IMG/VR virus record: IMGVR_UViG_3300020160_002376
Location: 1 to 39,213 of that record
DNA: 39,213 nt
Reading direction: 5' to 3' (one strand)
Source: a virus
Below, piece by piece: positions 6,711 through 16,258 of the stretch (within the stretch, counting starts at the first letter, position 1; each line of letters starts with the position of its first letter). The notes beneath the pieces were generated by a model. The model was given only the letters and a program-made list of their open reading frames with translations, was not told the origin of the DNA and searched no databases. A program made the translations under genes and the position numbers.

Positions 6711-9700
6711 ATGCCAAATTGGAAAAAAGTCATTACCTCGGGCTCTGACGCTGCCCTGAATTCTCTTCTAGTCACAAACGGTATTACCGGATCACTTTTA
6801 GGAACAGCCTCAACTGCCTCTTTTGTAACAGGATCAAATGTATATGGACCATATGGTTCAAATAGTGTTATATCTGCATCATATGCTGCTAACGGTGGTG
6901 TAACTCAACTTTTAGCAGGACCTAATATAACTCTTTCCCCAACAAATGGTTTAGGACAAGTTACAGTTACTGCTACATTAAGTGGAAGTAATTCTTATAA
7001 TACATCAACAGGATCTTATGGATCCTTTTATGATACAACCACCCAAACAAATCCTATAGCTAATATAGCTCGTTCAATGTCTTTCAATTCAACAGACATA
7101 ACAAACGGTGTATCAATATCAGGTTCAACATCCCCATTTGACACATATATTAAAACAGAAAATGCAGGTGTATATGATATACAATTTTCAGCACAAGTAG
7201 ATAAAATAGATGGTGGTACTGATGATATTGTTATTTGGTTACGTAAAAATGGAATTGATTTAACAGATACAGCAACTACATTAACATTACCAACAAATAA
7301 CTCAAAAGTAGTAGCAGCTTGGAACTGGTTTGTATCCTCAGCAACAGGAGATTATTACCAAATTATATGGAGATCTGCTGATACTGATTTAAGATTACTA
7401 GCCGAACCCATTTCAGGCACCCACCCAGGTATCCCTTCAGTAATATTAACTGTAAATAGAGTAGATCAATTTTTATCAAACACTGGATCATTTAGTGGTT
7501 CATTCACAGGAGTCTTCACAGGATCTTTATTAGGTACCGCTTCATATGCTTCTCAAGCATTATCAAGTTCATATGCATTAAGTGCTTCACATGCTACATC
7601 AACAGCGGCTGTTGCAGGTACAACAAACTATGTATCTAAATTTACTAGTGGTACAACTATTGGGGATTCATTGATATATGATACTGGTACTAATGTTGGT
7701 ATTGGAAATACATTACCTAATGAAAAACTAGAACTCTCAGTAGGTAATGGAGTGGCAGGTGGTTTGCGTATTAATTATGCATCAACAGCTACTAGCGAAG
7801 GTATGGATATTACATATCTTAATACAGGAAATACAGTAACAAGTTTCGATAGTAGATACAATTCTAATAATGCAGTAATGCAGTTTAGAATGAAGACTGC
7901 TGCTACTGCGGTTACCGCTATGACTATATTAGGTAGTGGTAACGTAGGTATTGGACAACCAACACCAACATCACTATTACACTTATTTAAAAGTACATTC
8001 CCCGTATTTACAATAGAGAGCACCTCAATTCTTGGTAATATGGGAATTGATACATCAAATAACTTTTTAAATTTAGGGACAACAACAAACCACCCACTTG
8101 TTTTAGCAACAAATAATACAGAACGTTTGCGTATTTCAAATGCGGGTGCAATTAAATTCAACGCATACGGTTCAGGCACATTCACAGGAACAGCTACTCA
8201 AAAACTAGCAGTAGATAGTTCCGGAAATGTAATAGAAATCCCAATTGGAGCAGGACCAGTAGATGGTTCCGGTACAACAAATTATATTACAAGATGGTCA
8301 GATTCTGATACTATTACAACTAGTAGTATGTATGAAACTGGTGGAAACATTGGTGTTGGTACAACTACTGCCCCTTATAGATTAACCGTTTCCGGTAAAA
8401 TGGATCTAAATGATGGTGGTAGTGTTTTCATTGGTACTAGTGCTGGTTTAGTTGATGATGCAACATCAAATAATAATGTTGGTATTGGTGTTAATGTCTT
8501 AAAATCAAATATAATAGGAGATAATAATACTGCTGTAGGTAGAAATTCTATGGAATTTAATCTAGCATCTGGAAATACAGCCATTGGTTCATATTCCCAA
8601 GCTAGTGCTAGTTTAGGTACTTTTAATACCTCAGTAGGTACAAATACTTTATTTGCCAATGCTTCAGGTTCAAACAATGTTGCTTTTGGTAGTAGTGCTT
8701 TAAGAAATCTAACTTCAGGAAGTAACAATGCCGCTTTTGGAACATCAGCATTATTTACCACAGTTTCAGGTAGTGGTAACACTGCAATAGGTGTTGCTGC
8801 ATTGATTAATACATCGGGTAATGAAAACGTTGCCCTAGGTAGAAGTGCTGGTAGATACTTTAGTACCGGTACATCAATTAACGCGATTTCAAGTGGATCT
8901 ATATTTATAGGTTTTAACTCTAGAGCAAATGCTTCTGGTGAAACAAACCAAATTGTAATTGGTAACGAGGCTTTAGGTTTAGGTTCAAATACAGTTGTAT
9001 TAGGTAACGATAATATTGTTACAACAGCATTAAAAGGTAATGTAGGTATTGGAACAACAAATCCATCCTCTAAATTTCATGTGCGTGGAGAATCTACTGA
9101 TAATGTAGGTTTAGCATATTTTGAAAATAATCATAGTGCCGGCGGATTATACTATCCTGCAGCCCAATTTGTAAATTCATACGGTAATCATAGTTATGGT
9201 ATTGTAGCAGGATTTAAAACGGGAAATGCAAGTGGAGCTGATAGACCAAGCATATTATTTTATAATGATACTGCTGCTAAAAGTTGGCAAATTGGACAAA
9301 TAACATCTGGTTGGGGATCTGATGATGATTTTGGTATTGGATATAGAGCATCAAATGACCCTAATAGTTTTGGTGCTTGGCCAACTAATTATTTCACCAT
9401 TACTTCAGCTGGTAATGTAGGTATAGGAACATCAAGTCCATCATTAGCATCTACAGGAATTGGATTAGATATTCTTAATTCTGCTTATACTCAGCTTAGA
9501 GTTCGTTCTTCAACAGATTCTGCAGGAATAGAATTTAAACCTAGCACAGGTGATAATTGGGAAGTTCAAGCAAATAATTCTAGTCAATTTTTTATATATA
9601 ATAGAACAGATTCTGAATATAGATTTTTAATTTCAGGTGAAGGTAACGTAGGTATTGGAACAACCACCCCAGCCTCTGATTCAGGATATAAATCTCTTAC

Positions 9701-12515
9701 TATAGATGGTACAACAGGTACATTTACAGAATATAGACAAAGTGGAACCGCATTATTTAGAGTAGGTGTAGATGGAAGTAGACCATTCTTCTATGGAATG
9801 ACTAATGCCGCAATGGATTTCTTTACAAACACATCTTTAAAGATGCGTTTAACCTCTGGTGGTTCATTACTTTTAGGAGATACAATAGTACCCAATGAAA
9901 CAGCTTGGTTTGGAACTTCGGTTTTCGGTAAAAACGGAACCAATAAAGTAATTACAGGATATTTAGCATCATCAACAAACGGTGCTGTGATTGGAGGACA
10001 TAACTCAGCATTAGATGGTTGGGCTCCATTGAATATAGATGGAACCGAATTAAGATTTAACATCCAACAATCCAGAAAAATGACACTAACCTCTGGTGGT
10101 TCATTACTTGTTGGAGCAACAAGTTCAATCTGGGAAACCTCAGGTAGAGGTGTTGTTGAGGTAAATGGTAGTTCAACCTCATTAATTGGATTATCAATAG
10201 CAGGGGCTAATTCTAGTTATCTTTATAATGATGGTACTAATTTGTTCTTATGGAATACCTTAAATGGTTACATGGCTCTTGCTACCAACAATACCACTAG
10301 AATGACTATCGCCGCTGGTGGTGCTCTTAGATTACATACATATGGTTCCGGTACAAATACAGGAACAGCTACTTATAATTTAGCAGTTGATTCATCTGGT
10401 AATGTTATCGAATCAACCCCTCTTACCAACCCGGTAACAGGTACCGGAGTAGACAATAGAGTAGCTATATGGAGTGGTACAACAACACAGGATTCAAGCG
10501 CTAATTTAACATTTGATGGATCTACATTAGGATTAACAGGTGCCCTTCAATTCCCACAAAACCCAGTTGGTACAACATATGGTAATGGTGTATCAGCATC
10601 TCCACCATATGCAATTTCTCAAGGTGCTGGTGATAGTGATGCTATAAAATTATATGCAGAATCTGCCGCTACCAATCAGGTAAGCATGGTATTTGAGGTA
10701 AACGATGATATTGAAACCGCAGGTAGTGAGTGGATATGGAGAAATAAAAAAACTTATGATACATATGCTGCTACAACTCCAATGTTGCTTAGCGGAACAG
10801 GAAACCTTACAACAATAGGTAATGCTACATTTGGACAAGGTGCTAATAGACCTGTAACATATGATAGTTCCGGAGGTAACTTTAGAATCACCGCAAATGC
10901 TGGTGGTTGGTCTACTGGTTATTTATTTAATGGTAGTGCAGGTACATATAAAGGTGGATTTGGAGGATTTGGTTCAAGCGACTCTTTAACATATTTTTGG
11001 ATAGGAGATGATTATAACGCTCCTACAATGATACTAAAACCTAGCCAAGGTTATGTAGGTATTGGAACAACTAATCCAGGGTATAAACTAGATGTAAACG
11101 GAGATATTAGCCTTAGCATTGGTTCTTATTATAAAGTGGGTAGTACAAATTTAGTAAATGATTCACAATATATACCAAAAGCAACACTATCAGGCATCTT
11201 TGTAAATAGCTTGATTTATGAAGATAATAGTAAAATTGGTATTAACACTACAAGCCCATCTCAACTTTTACATGTATCTGGTAGAGCATTAGTTGATCAA
11301 TTCCAATATACAAAAGCTATAAATTATACTAGTGGAGATTTAGATACATTGACTTTAGCCGGGTTCTATGAGGGATCTGGTATGACAAATGCCCCAAATT
11401 CTGGTTGGTTTTATGTTACTATAGAAAAACACGCAGATGGCACTACTCAATGGGTACATCAAACAGCAACTTCTTTTGGTTCTGGTAATACACCAAATGA
11501 AGTATATACTCGTGTTAGAGTAGGTTCTGCATGGGGAGCATGGAAACAATTAGGAGATGCTGCTAGTATTTCAGGTACAACAAACTATGTATCTAAATTT
11601 ACAAGTGGTACAGCTATTGGAAATTCCATAATTCAAGATGATGGAACTTATGTAGGTATAGGTATCGCAGGTAGTCCTTTTAAATTAGGAGTAAATGGTA
11701 CTATTGGAGCTATGTCAACTCTTAATAGCACCTTGGGTAGCTACTCCATTGACCACCCTGGTGTAAACACATGGAAAATTGGAATTACAAATACCAACAC
11801 ATCAACACTCCATATTGGTAATGATACTGGTGGTTCTTTTGTTAATAAAGTTATTAATATAACAAATGCAGGTGACGTAGGTATTGGTACTACTGGTCCT
11901 AGCACTAGATTACATGTAGTTAAAGGATCCCAATCCAATACAGTATCAATTGCTAATGCAGCTGCATACTTTGTCGGATCTGATATAGGTTTAATTGTTG
12001 GTCAAGATAATGGAGGTGGTGGATATGGAACTTGGATCCAATCAACTAGAGCAGATAATATTGCTTATTCACTTTCTATAAATCCAAATGGAGGAAATGT
12101 TGCCATAGGAACTCTAGACCCAGGATCATATAAACTAAATGTAAATGGTAATACAAATGTAACAGGAACATTTACAGCAACTGTTAAATCCTTCATCATT
12201 GATCACCCAACCAAAGAAGGTAAAAAATTACAATATGGTGTACTTGAGGGACCTGAACATTCGGTTTATGTTCGTGGTAAATTAACGAATACCAACGTAA
12301 TTCAATTACCGGATCACTGGCACGCACTAGTCCATGAAGATTCAATTACGGTAAATTTAACCGCTATTGGAAAACCACAAGAAATATGGGTAGAGGAAAT
12401 AACTGATACGTATATTACAGTAGGTTCATTAGCTGAGAATGTAAATTGTTTTTACACTGTGTTTGCTGAACGTAAAGATATAGATAAATTAGTTACCGAA
12501 TTTGATAAAGAATAA
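6711..12515 (+). CDS. Giant mosaic tail fibre (1934 residues)
   Basis: The N-terminus M-P-N-W-K-K-V-I-T-S-G-S matches the fibre at 5110. Residues about 100-252 resemble a C1q/TNF-like jelly roll (Y-D-I-Q-F-S-A-Q-V-D; D-D-I-V-I-W-L-R-K-N-G; V-V-A-A-W-N-W-F-V). Shaft sequence with eleven xVGIGTxxPxxxLxV-type repeats follows. Residues about 570-775 are YadA-head-like (N-N-V-A-F-G-S-S-A-L; N-T-A-I-G-V-A-A-L). Residues about 1527-1617 look like a pyocin-knob domain (L-A-G-F-Y-E-G; W-F-Y-V-T-I-E; R-V-R-V-G-S-A-W-G-A-W-K-Q-L). The last 110 residues (H-P-T-K-E-G-K-K-L-Q-Y-G; L-E-G-P-E-H-S-V-Y-V-R-G) match a cap found on marine T4-like phage fibres. There is no S74 peptidase motif. It is probably the main host-recognition fibre, acting as a trimer. 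Confidence 0.8.
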   Translation: MPNWKKVITSGSDAALNSLLVTNGITGSLLGTASTASFVTGSNVYGPYGSNSVISASYAANGGVTQLLAGPNITLSPTNGLGQVTVTATLSGSNSYNTSTGSYGSFYDTTTQTNPIANIARSMSFNSTDITNGVSISGSTSPFDTYIKTENAGVYDIQFSAQVDKIDGGTDDIVIWLRKNGIDLTDTATTLTLPTNNSKVVAAWNWFVSSATGDYYQIIWRSADTDLRLLAEPISGTHPGIPSVILTVNRVDQFLSNTGSFSGSFTGVFTGSLLGTASYASQALSSSYALSASHATSTAAVAGTTNYVSKFTSGTTIGDSLIYDTGTNVGIGNTLPNEKLELSVGNGVAGGLRINYASTATSEGMDITYLNTGNTVTSFDSRYNSNNAVMQFRMKTAATAVTAMTILGSGNVGIGQPTPTSLLHLFKSTFPVFTIESTSILGNMGIDTSNNFLNLGTTTNHPLVLATNNTERLRISNAGAIKFNAYGSGTFTGTATQKLAVDSSGNVIEIPIGAGPVDGSGTTNYITRWSDSDTITTSSMYETGGNIGVGTTTAPYRLTVSGKMDLNDGGSVFIGTSAGLVDDATSNNNVGIGVNVLKSNIIGDNNTAVGRNSMEFNLASGNTAIGSYSQASASLGTFNTSVGTNTLFANASGSNNVAFGSSALRNLTSGSNNAAFGTSALFTTVSGSGNTAIGVAALINTSGNENVALGRSAGRYFSTGTSINAISSGSIFIGFNSRANASGETNQIVIGNEALGLGSNTVVLGNDNIVTTALKGNVGIGTTNPSSKFHVRGESTDNVGLAYFENNHSAGGLYYPAAQFVNSYGNHSYGIVAGFKTGNASGADRPSILFYNDTAAKSWQIGQITSGWGSDDDFGIGYRASNDPNSFGAWPTNYFTITSAGNVGIGTSSPSLASTGIGLDILNSAYTQLRVRSSTDSAGIEFKPSTGDNWEVQANNSSQFFIYNRTDSEYRFLISGEGNVGIGTTTPASDSGYKSLTIDGTTGTFTEYRQSGTALFRVGVDGSRPFFYGMTNAAMDFFTNTSLKMRLTSGGSLLLGDTIVPNETAWFGTSVFGKNGTNKVITGYLASSTNGAVIGGHNSALDGWAPLNIDGTELRFNIQQSRKMTLTSGGSLLVGATSSIWETSGRGVVEVNGSSTSLIGLSIAGANSSYLYNDGTNLFLWNTLNGYMALATNNTTRMTIAAGGALRLHTYGSGTNTGTATYNLAVDSSGNVIESTPLTNPVTGTGVDNRVAIWSGTTTQDSSANLTFDGSTLGLTGALQFPQNPVGTTYGNGVSASPPYAISQGAGDSDAIKLYAESAATNQVSMVFEVNDDIETAGSEWIWRNKKTYDTYAATTPMLLSGTGNLTTIGNATFGQGANRPVTYDSSGGNFRITANAGGWSTGYLFNGSAGTYKGGFGGFGSSDSLTYFWIGDDYNAPTMILKPSQGYVGIGTTNPGYKLDVNGDISLSIGSYYKVGSTNLVNDSQYIPKATLSGIFVNSLIYEDNSKIGINTTSPSQLLHVSGRALVDQFQYTKAINYTSGDLDTLTLAGFYEGSGMTNAPNSGWFYVTIEKHADGTTQWVHQTATSFGSGNTPNEVYTRVRVGSAWGAWKQLGDAASISGTTNYVSKFTSGTAIGNSIIQDDGTYVGIGIAGSPFKLGVNGTIGAMSTLNSTLGSYSIDHPGVNTWKIGITNTNTSTLHIGNDTGGSFVNKVINITNAGDVGIGTTGPSTRLHVVKGSQSNTVSIANAAAYFVGSDIGLIVGQDNGGGGYGTWIQSTRADNIAYSLSINPNGGNVAIGTLDPGSYKLNVNGNTNVTGTFTATVKSFIIDHPTKEGKKLQYGVLEGPEHSVYVRGKLTNTNVIQLPDHWHALVHEDSITVNLTAIGKPQEIWVEEITDTYITVGSLAENVNCFYTVFAERKDIDKLVTEFDKE

Positions 12516-12518
12516 GTT

Positions 12519-13259
12519 ATGGCATTGAATTATGGTCCCATATACACATCTGTTTCTGATATTGTAGGCCCTTCTGGGTTCTATAATATCAAGTACAATA
12601 ATTCATATATAACTGCCTTTATTGATCAAGAATATGATGGTGGAGGTTGGGTTTGTGTTATAGCAAACCGTAGAAATACGGGTGGTATTACCAATCTTGC
12701 ATATAATGATGCAGTAAATACTTGTAATTACCGTGCAGGAACCAGCCCTGGTACTAATACAATAGTTTCAGGAACATCGGGGCTCTCAGGTTTAGCAAAT
12801 TATAATATTTTTGTAGGTACAGCATATTGGCAATTTCTTGCTAGTAGACTTGTAACTGGAAAAGTTACAGTAGTGCAATTTGTATCAAATACTGATGGAA
12901 CGGCATTAGGTAACACGGGTGCTCATACTAAACGATATCGTTGGAGATTTGATTCATTTACCGGCACCTATGGTATGACAAATGCTATTGCTGTTAGTGA
13001 TGAAACCGGTACTGGTGCACCCGGTTTTTTTAACTATCACGCAGCAAATGCTTTTCCATTATCTACATTCGATAATGACCAAGATCCTTATGGTCCTGGA
13101 AACTGTTCAACATTTTATAGCAATACAGCATTTTGGTATGGCCAGTGTTGGAGTGGGAATGTATGGGGTGGAGGACCTAGTAATGCTTATGCCGATGCAT
13201 ATTACTGGGAAGGTTCAGGAGGAGATTATCACCAATATGGAGCAGTTTATATAAAATAA
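12519..13259 (+). CDS. Fibrinogen-like domain protein, candidate receptor-binding lectin
   Basis: The 246 residues contain the landmarks of a fibrinogen C-terminal (FReD) domain. G-G-G-W is at 41-44, followed by N-R-R-N. L-S-T-F-D-N-D-Q-D at 181-189 matches the calcium-binding F-S-T-x-D-x-D-N-D loop. N-C (195-196) and C210 match the conserved disulphide pair about 13 residues apart, with aromatic F-W-Y between them. The C-terminus has H-Q-Y-G-A-V-Y-I-K. Animal FReD proteins such as ficolins and tachylectins bind acetylated sugars or other surface groups. In a phage fibre module the natural reading is a glycan-binding tip or accessory adhesin. There is no signal peptide. It starts three bases after the giant fibre (AAGTTATG), suggesting coupled expression. 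The domain call is by motif only. Confidence 0.72.
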   Translation: MALNYGPIYTSVSDIVGPSGFYNIKYNNSYITAFIDQEYDGGGWVCVIANRRNTGGITNLAYNDAVNTCNYRAGTSPGTNTIVSGTSGLSGLANYNIFVGTAYWQFLASRLVTGKVTVVQFVSNTDGTALGNTGAHTKRYRWRFDSFTGTYGMTNAIAVSDETGTGAPGFFNYHAANAFPLSTFDNDQDPYGPGNCSTFYSNTAFWYGQCWSGNVWGGGPSNAYADAYYWEGSGGDYHQYGAVYIK

Positions 13260-13263
13260 TGTT

Positions 13264-13479
13264 ATGGATATACAACTAAAACCAATGAAATTAATCTTCT
13301 CTAGAAATGAAGATACATGGAATAAAATAGTAATTACTTTAGATGGTACAACTATCATAGAACAGTTAGGACTTAAGTTATTTCCGGAAATGATAAACAA
13401 AGAATATTTTGATGGATGGGAAAATCAATTAAAAAACAACCCATCGTTTAATATAGTAGAAGTAGAAAGATTTATATAA
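13264..13479 (+). CDS. Small hypothetical protein between adhesin genes
   Basis: This 71-residue protein is unrecognised. It mixes beta-prone (L-I-F-S-R; K-I-V-I-T-L-D-G-T-T-I-I) and helical sequence, with D-G-W-E-N-Q-L in the last third, and it ends V-E-R-F-I. It begins four bases after the fibrinogen-like gene (ATGTTATG context) and stops one base before the first LamG-type gene. It is embedded between two putative receptor-binding proteins, so a role as a chaperone or adaptor is conceivable. No motif supports a specific function. Confidence 0.6.
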   Translation: MDIQLKPMKLIFSRNEDTWNKIVITLDGTTIIEQLGLKLFPEMINKEYFDGWENQLKNNPSFNIVEVERFI

Positions 13480-13480
13480 T

Positions 13481-14704
13481 ATGCCATCATCAGCAGGACC
13501 AAATACAGCAGGAGAAAGTAATATCGTATTTTCATATGATACAGGAGATACTTCAAATTCATATAAAGGAGAACCTACTGTAAATTATTATGGAGATATA
13601 GATACTTCAATTGCATTAAGAACCCCATCAACAGAATATAATACATCCAATTGGACCGCCAATTTTCCCCCACCACCAGAAAATATAGGTAGAGTCTATA
13701 AAAATACCTCAGGTGCTTTAAGTTCAACTTGGAGTGGAAATTCATATGGATACACCTTAAAAAACTATACATACCCCGCAGGCGCTATATATACATTAAG
13801 TGCTTGGGTATATGTAAGTCCTGATTGTAATATAAGTCAACTTAATGTTTCAATTGAAGGTGGTGGTAGCTGGATTGATTACAATTACCAATATGATTTA
13901 GGCAATAAAGGAACATGGCAAAGGATTTGGCTAGAAATCAATACTCTTAGTGGATTTTCAGGAAATGCAATTCCCATATATCCACAACGTTGGGGTGTAA
14001 CTGATGGTAGTTTTACTGGATTTTATGCTTGGGGTGGGGTAATGCTAGAAGCTAAAGACCATATTACTCAATATACTGTATCTTCTAGGTCTGCTACACA
14101 AGGTTTATTACCTTTAATCAGTAATACTTCCATAAATTTATCAAGTGTATCATTCAATTCAAATGCGCAAATGGTATTTGATGGAACAGATGATAGAATT
14201 GATCTAGGAAATTTAGGAACTATAGGAACAACTTATACTATAGAATGTATATTTAATTCATCAAACGTTGTCAACTATAGAAATGTATTTGACATGAATT
14301 ATGAAACATATCCTGGAGTTACAGGAAATACTGGCCCTCGATTAGAACAATACTCAGATGGAACTATTAACATTGCCTGGTCTGGGATTACAACTAATAA
14401 TAACCCCTTTAATAGCACCTCCAACATTGCCATCTCAGCAAACACCAATTATCATGTAGTATTTGTACAAAATGGTAGCTCAGGTGCTATATATGTAAAT
14501 GGTATACTTCGAAGTCAAGTAAATAACACATACGGTTATTTACAAACATTTGGTGATGTAAATTTAGGTAGAGGATTTTCTTTAGCGGGTGATAGATATT
14601 TTACCGGAACCTTACCGATATTTAAAATATATAATACAGCACTCACACCAAATCAAATTAAACAAAACTATCAACAATATAAATCACGTTTCAATTTAAG
14701 TTAA
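13481..14704 (+). CDS. LamG/concanavalin-like adhesin, first paralog
   Basis: The protein has 407 residues. The N-terminal Y-D-T-G-D-T-S-N-S-Y-K-G-E-P resembles the D-A-G-N-x-x-S-Y-x-G opening of phage concanavalin-like proteins. A middle beta domain (about 80-200; Y-T-L-S-A-W-V-Y-V and G-T-W-Q-R-I-W-L-E-I) looks like a carbohydrate-binding jelly roll. The last 180 residues resemble a LamG domain: M-V-F-D-G-T-D-D-R-I-D-L-G, Y-T-I-E-C-I-F, H-V-V-F-V-Q-N-G, I-Y-V-N-G, F-T-G-T-L-P-I-F-K-I-Y-N-T-A-L-T. These folds commonly bind polysaccharide. A paralog with the same order follows at 14708. The product is most likely a tail-associated sugar-binding protein. Confidence 0.72.
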   Translation: MPSSAGPNTAGESNIVFSYDTGDTSNSYKGEPTVNYYGDIDTSIALRTPSTEYNTSNWTANFPPPPENIGRVYKNTSGALSSTWSGNSYGYTLKNYTYPAGAIYTLSAWVYVSPDCNISQLNVSIEGGGSWIDYNYQYDLGNKGTWQRIWLEINTLSGFSGNAIPIYPQRWGVTDGSFTGFYAWGGVMLEAKDHITQYTVSSRSATQGLLPLISNTSINLSSVSFNSNAQMVFDGTDDRIDLGNLGTIGTTYTIECIFNSSNVVNYRNVFDMNYETYPGVTGNTGPRLEQYSDGTINIAWSGITTNNNPFNSTSNIAISANTNYHVVFVQNGSSGAIYVNGILRSQVNNTYGYLQTFGDVNLGRGFSLAGDRYFTGTLPIFKIYNTALTPNQIKQNYQQYKSRFNLS

Positions 14705-14707
14705 GAT

Positions 14708-15907
14708 ATGGCAGTAGCAAATGGATTTGGAAAAGTAGTAACATCGGGTTCGGTGTTTATGTATGATACGGGTGATAATTTTAATTCATATAAAGGTAAA
14801 CCGGGATATAATATAACAGGAATACCTGTTGCTTGGGTAGGTAATAATAATACCTCTGATTTTAAGACAACTACAGGAACTACTACAGTAAATATCCCCG
14901 CTATAGGAACTAGAGAAGTTTATTATGTAGATATATGGAATACTGGGACTCCAAACTGCTGCCCATCATTATGGAGATATGGAGATTGGGGTACCTCAAC
15001 AGGAGTATCGGGAAACACATTATACACATACTCTATAATATATAAAACTAATTCAGGATATACACATCCTAATTTTATGTACCGTTATGAATTTAATGGA
15101 GGAAGCTATATTACAGAAGTTGGAGTATTTGATAATGCTAAAAGAATAGATTTAGGAGATGGATGGTACCAAGCATATAATACATTTACTACAAATGCTT
15201 CTACAAATACACTATACCTAGGTATGTGGTACTATCAATATAACGTATATGATACAGTATATTTATATAAAGCATCACTTACCCAAGGCAATCATGTATT
15301 CCCCTCAGAACAAATAATCCCCCCAATAACAACACGTTCATCAACACAAGGTTTATTACCTATAATAAGTGATTCATCTATAAATTTATCAAATGTATCA
15401 TTTGATTCAAATGCACAAATGTATTTTGATGGTACCGATGATTATATTAATCTTGATTTTACCTCAGGACCAAATGGGACTGTAGAATTAATATTAAAAA
15501 GTAGTTCTTATCCTTCCAAAATCCCTATTTCTATTAATAGTGATAATTATAGTTCAGGCCCAAATATTTATTTTGATTCTGGAGTCATATGTTGGAATAC
15601 GGGAGATAGTGCAACTAATTTCTTTTCCAATTCATCATACCCAAATTCAAACTACCACCATTTAGTAATTACTAATGTAAACGGGGGGGTAGCAACTTTA
15701 TATATTGATGGTGTGTTAATAGGAACAGCAAATGGATTAAATATGACAACTACGGGTGCTAATAAATTATGGATAGGTAGATATCATGATGGAAGTTATA
15801 ATTTTAATGGAGAAATCCCCATTACAAAAACTTATAATAGAGTACTTTCATCATCCGAAGTCAAACAAAACTACAACAAATATAAAACACGTTTTAATTT
15901 AGCATAA
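14708..15907 (+). CDS. LamG/concanavalin-like adhesin, second paralog
   Basis: This 399-residue paralog of the preceding product opens with G-F-G-K-V-V-T-S-G-S, echoing the W-K-K-V-I-x-S-G-S start of the fibres, then Y-D-T-G-D-N-F-N-S-Y-K-G-K-P. The join T-Q-G-L-L-P-I-I-S-D-S-S-I-N-L-S and the LamG start M-Y-F-D-G-T-D-D-Y-I-N-L are almost the same in both. The C-termini are similar too (Q-N-Y-x-x-Y-K-x-R-F-N-L). The central domain differs strongly between the paralogs, which suggests swapping or fast divergence of the binding part. It probably also recognises surface glycans. It starts three bases after the first paralog. Confidence 0.72.
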   Translation: MAVANGFGKVVTSGSVFMYDTGDNFNSYKGKPGYNITGIPVAWVGNNNTSDFKTTTGTTTVNIPAIGTREVYYVDIWNTGTPNCCPSLWRYGDWGTSTGVSGNTLYTYSIIYKTNSGYTHPNFMYRYEFNGGSYITEVGVFDNAKRIDLGDGWYQAYNTFTTNASTNTLYLGMWYYQYNVYDTVYLYKASLTQGNHVFPSEQIIPPITTRSSTQGLLPIISDSSINLSNVSFDSNAQMYFDGTDDYINLDFTSGPNGTVELILKSSSYPSKIPISINSDNYSSGPNIYFDSGVICWNTGDSATNFFSNSSYPNSNYHHLVITNVNGGVATLYIDGVLIGTANGLNMTTTGANKLWIGRYHDGSYNFNGEIPITKTYNRVLSSSEVKQNYNKYKTRFNLA

Positions 15908-15919
15908 TATTTATCACAT
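15906..15919 (+). promoter_or_regulatory. Putative late promoter of a short fibre-module gene
   Basis: AATATTTATCACAT has its core at 15907-15914, only 5 nt before the ATG at 15920. It overlaps the end of the preceding gene. With T4-like spacing the transcript would be nearly leaderless. The core keeps ATATTTAT but lacks the usual A after it. Confidence 0.45.
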
Positions 15920-16255
15920 ATGGATACATTCGAAAATAGAAGATGGCTGGTTATACCAGCAGAGCTTACCGGTTCTATAAATTTTAACCAGGTTTTGGAG
16001 GCTAGCCCCTCTACTCTACGTTATAGTGTAGATCAAACTGAAACATTTATAAAATATGATGTGACTGTAGTAACAGCAAGTTATACACAAAGTTATGTTG
16101 ATGCTGGAACTGGAGAAACTGGTTCATATATTGTAGAGGCTGGAACATATGGAAGACCAGATATATATTCCCCAATATACCCAGAATATTTATACCAACC
16201 TATGCTAGATTTACTATCAACACCAGAATGGACTTTACCATTTCCAACAGAATAA
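15920..16255 (+). CDS. Hypothetical fibre-module protein
   Basis: The 111 residues are unrecognised. N-terminal F-E-N-R-R-W-L-V-I-P-A-E-L-T-G-S-I-N-F is followed by beta-prone repeats (Y-D-V-T-V-V-T-A-S-Y-T-Q-S-Y-V-D-A) and a Tyr/Pro-rich end (D-I-Y-S-P-I-Y-P-E-Y-L-Y-Q-P) with T-P-E-W-T-L-P-F-P. There is no cysteine, signal peptide or membrane segment. It has its own promoter-like element and a start three bases before the next fibre gene. The composition fits a small structural or adaptor protein of the tail-fibre region. Confidence 0.6.
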   Translation: MDTFENRRWLVIPAELTGSINFNQVLEASPSTLRYSVDQTETFIKYDVTVVTASYTQSYVDAGTGETGSYIVEAGTYGRPDIYSPIYPEYLYQPMLDLLSTPEWTLPFPTE

Positions 16256-16258
16256 GAC

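Noticed and set aside
7775-8782. Minus-strand open frames of about 135 residues under the giant fibre (7775-8185 and 8375-8782)
   Set aside because: They lie opposite a strongly supported fibre gene. Their hydrophobic, Pro/Leu/Val-rich sequence is what the reverse of Gly/Thr/Asn-rich repeats gives. No promoter or start context supports them.
12180-12515. S74 self-cleaving chaperone domain at the end of the giant fibre
   Set aside because: The usual S74 sequence features were not seen. The end instead matches the H-P-T-K-E-G ... L-E-G-P-E-H cap of marine T4-like fibres.
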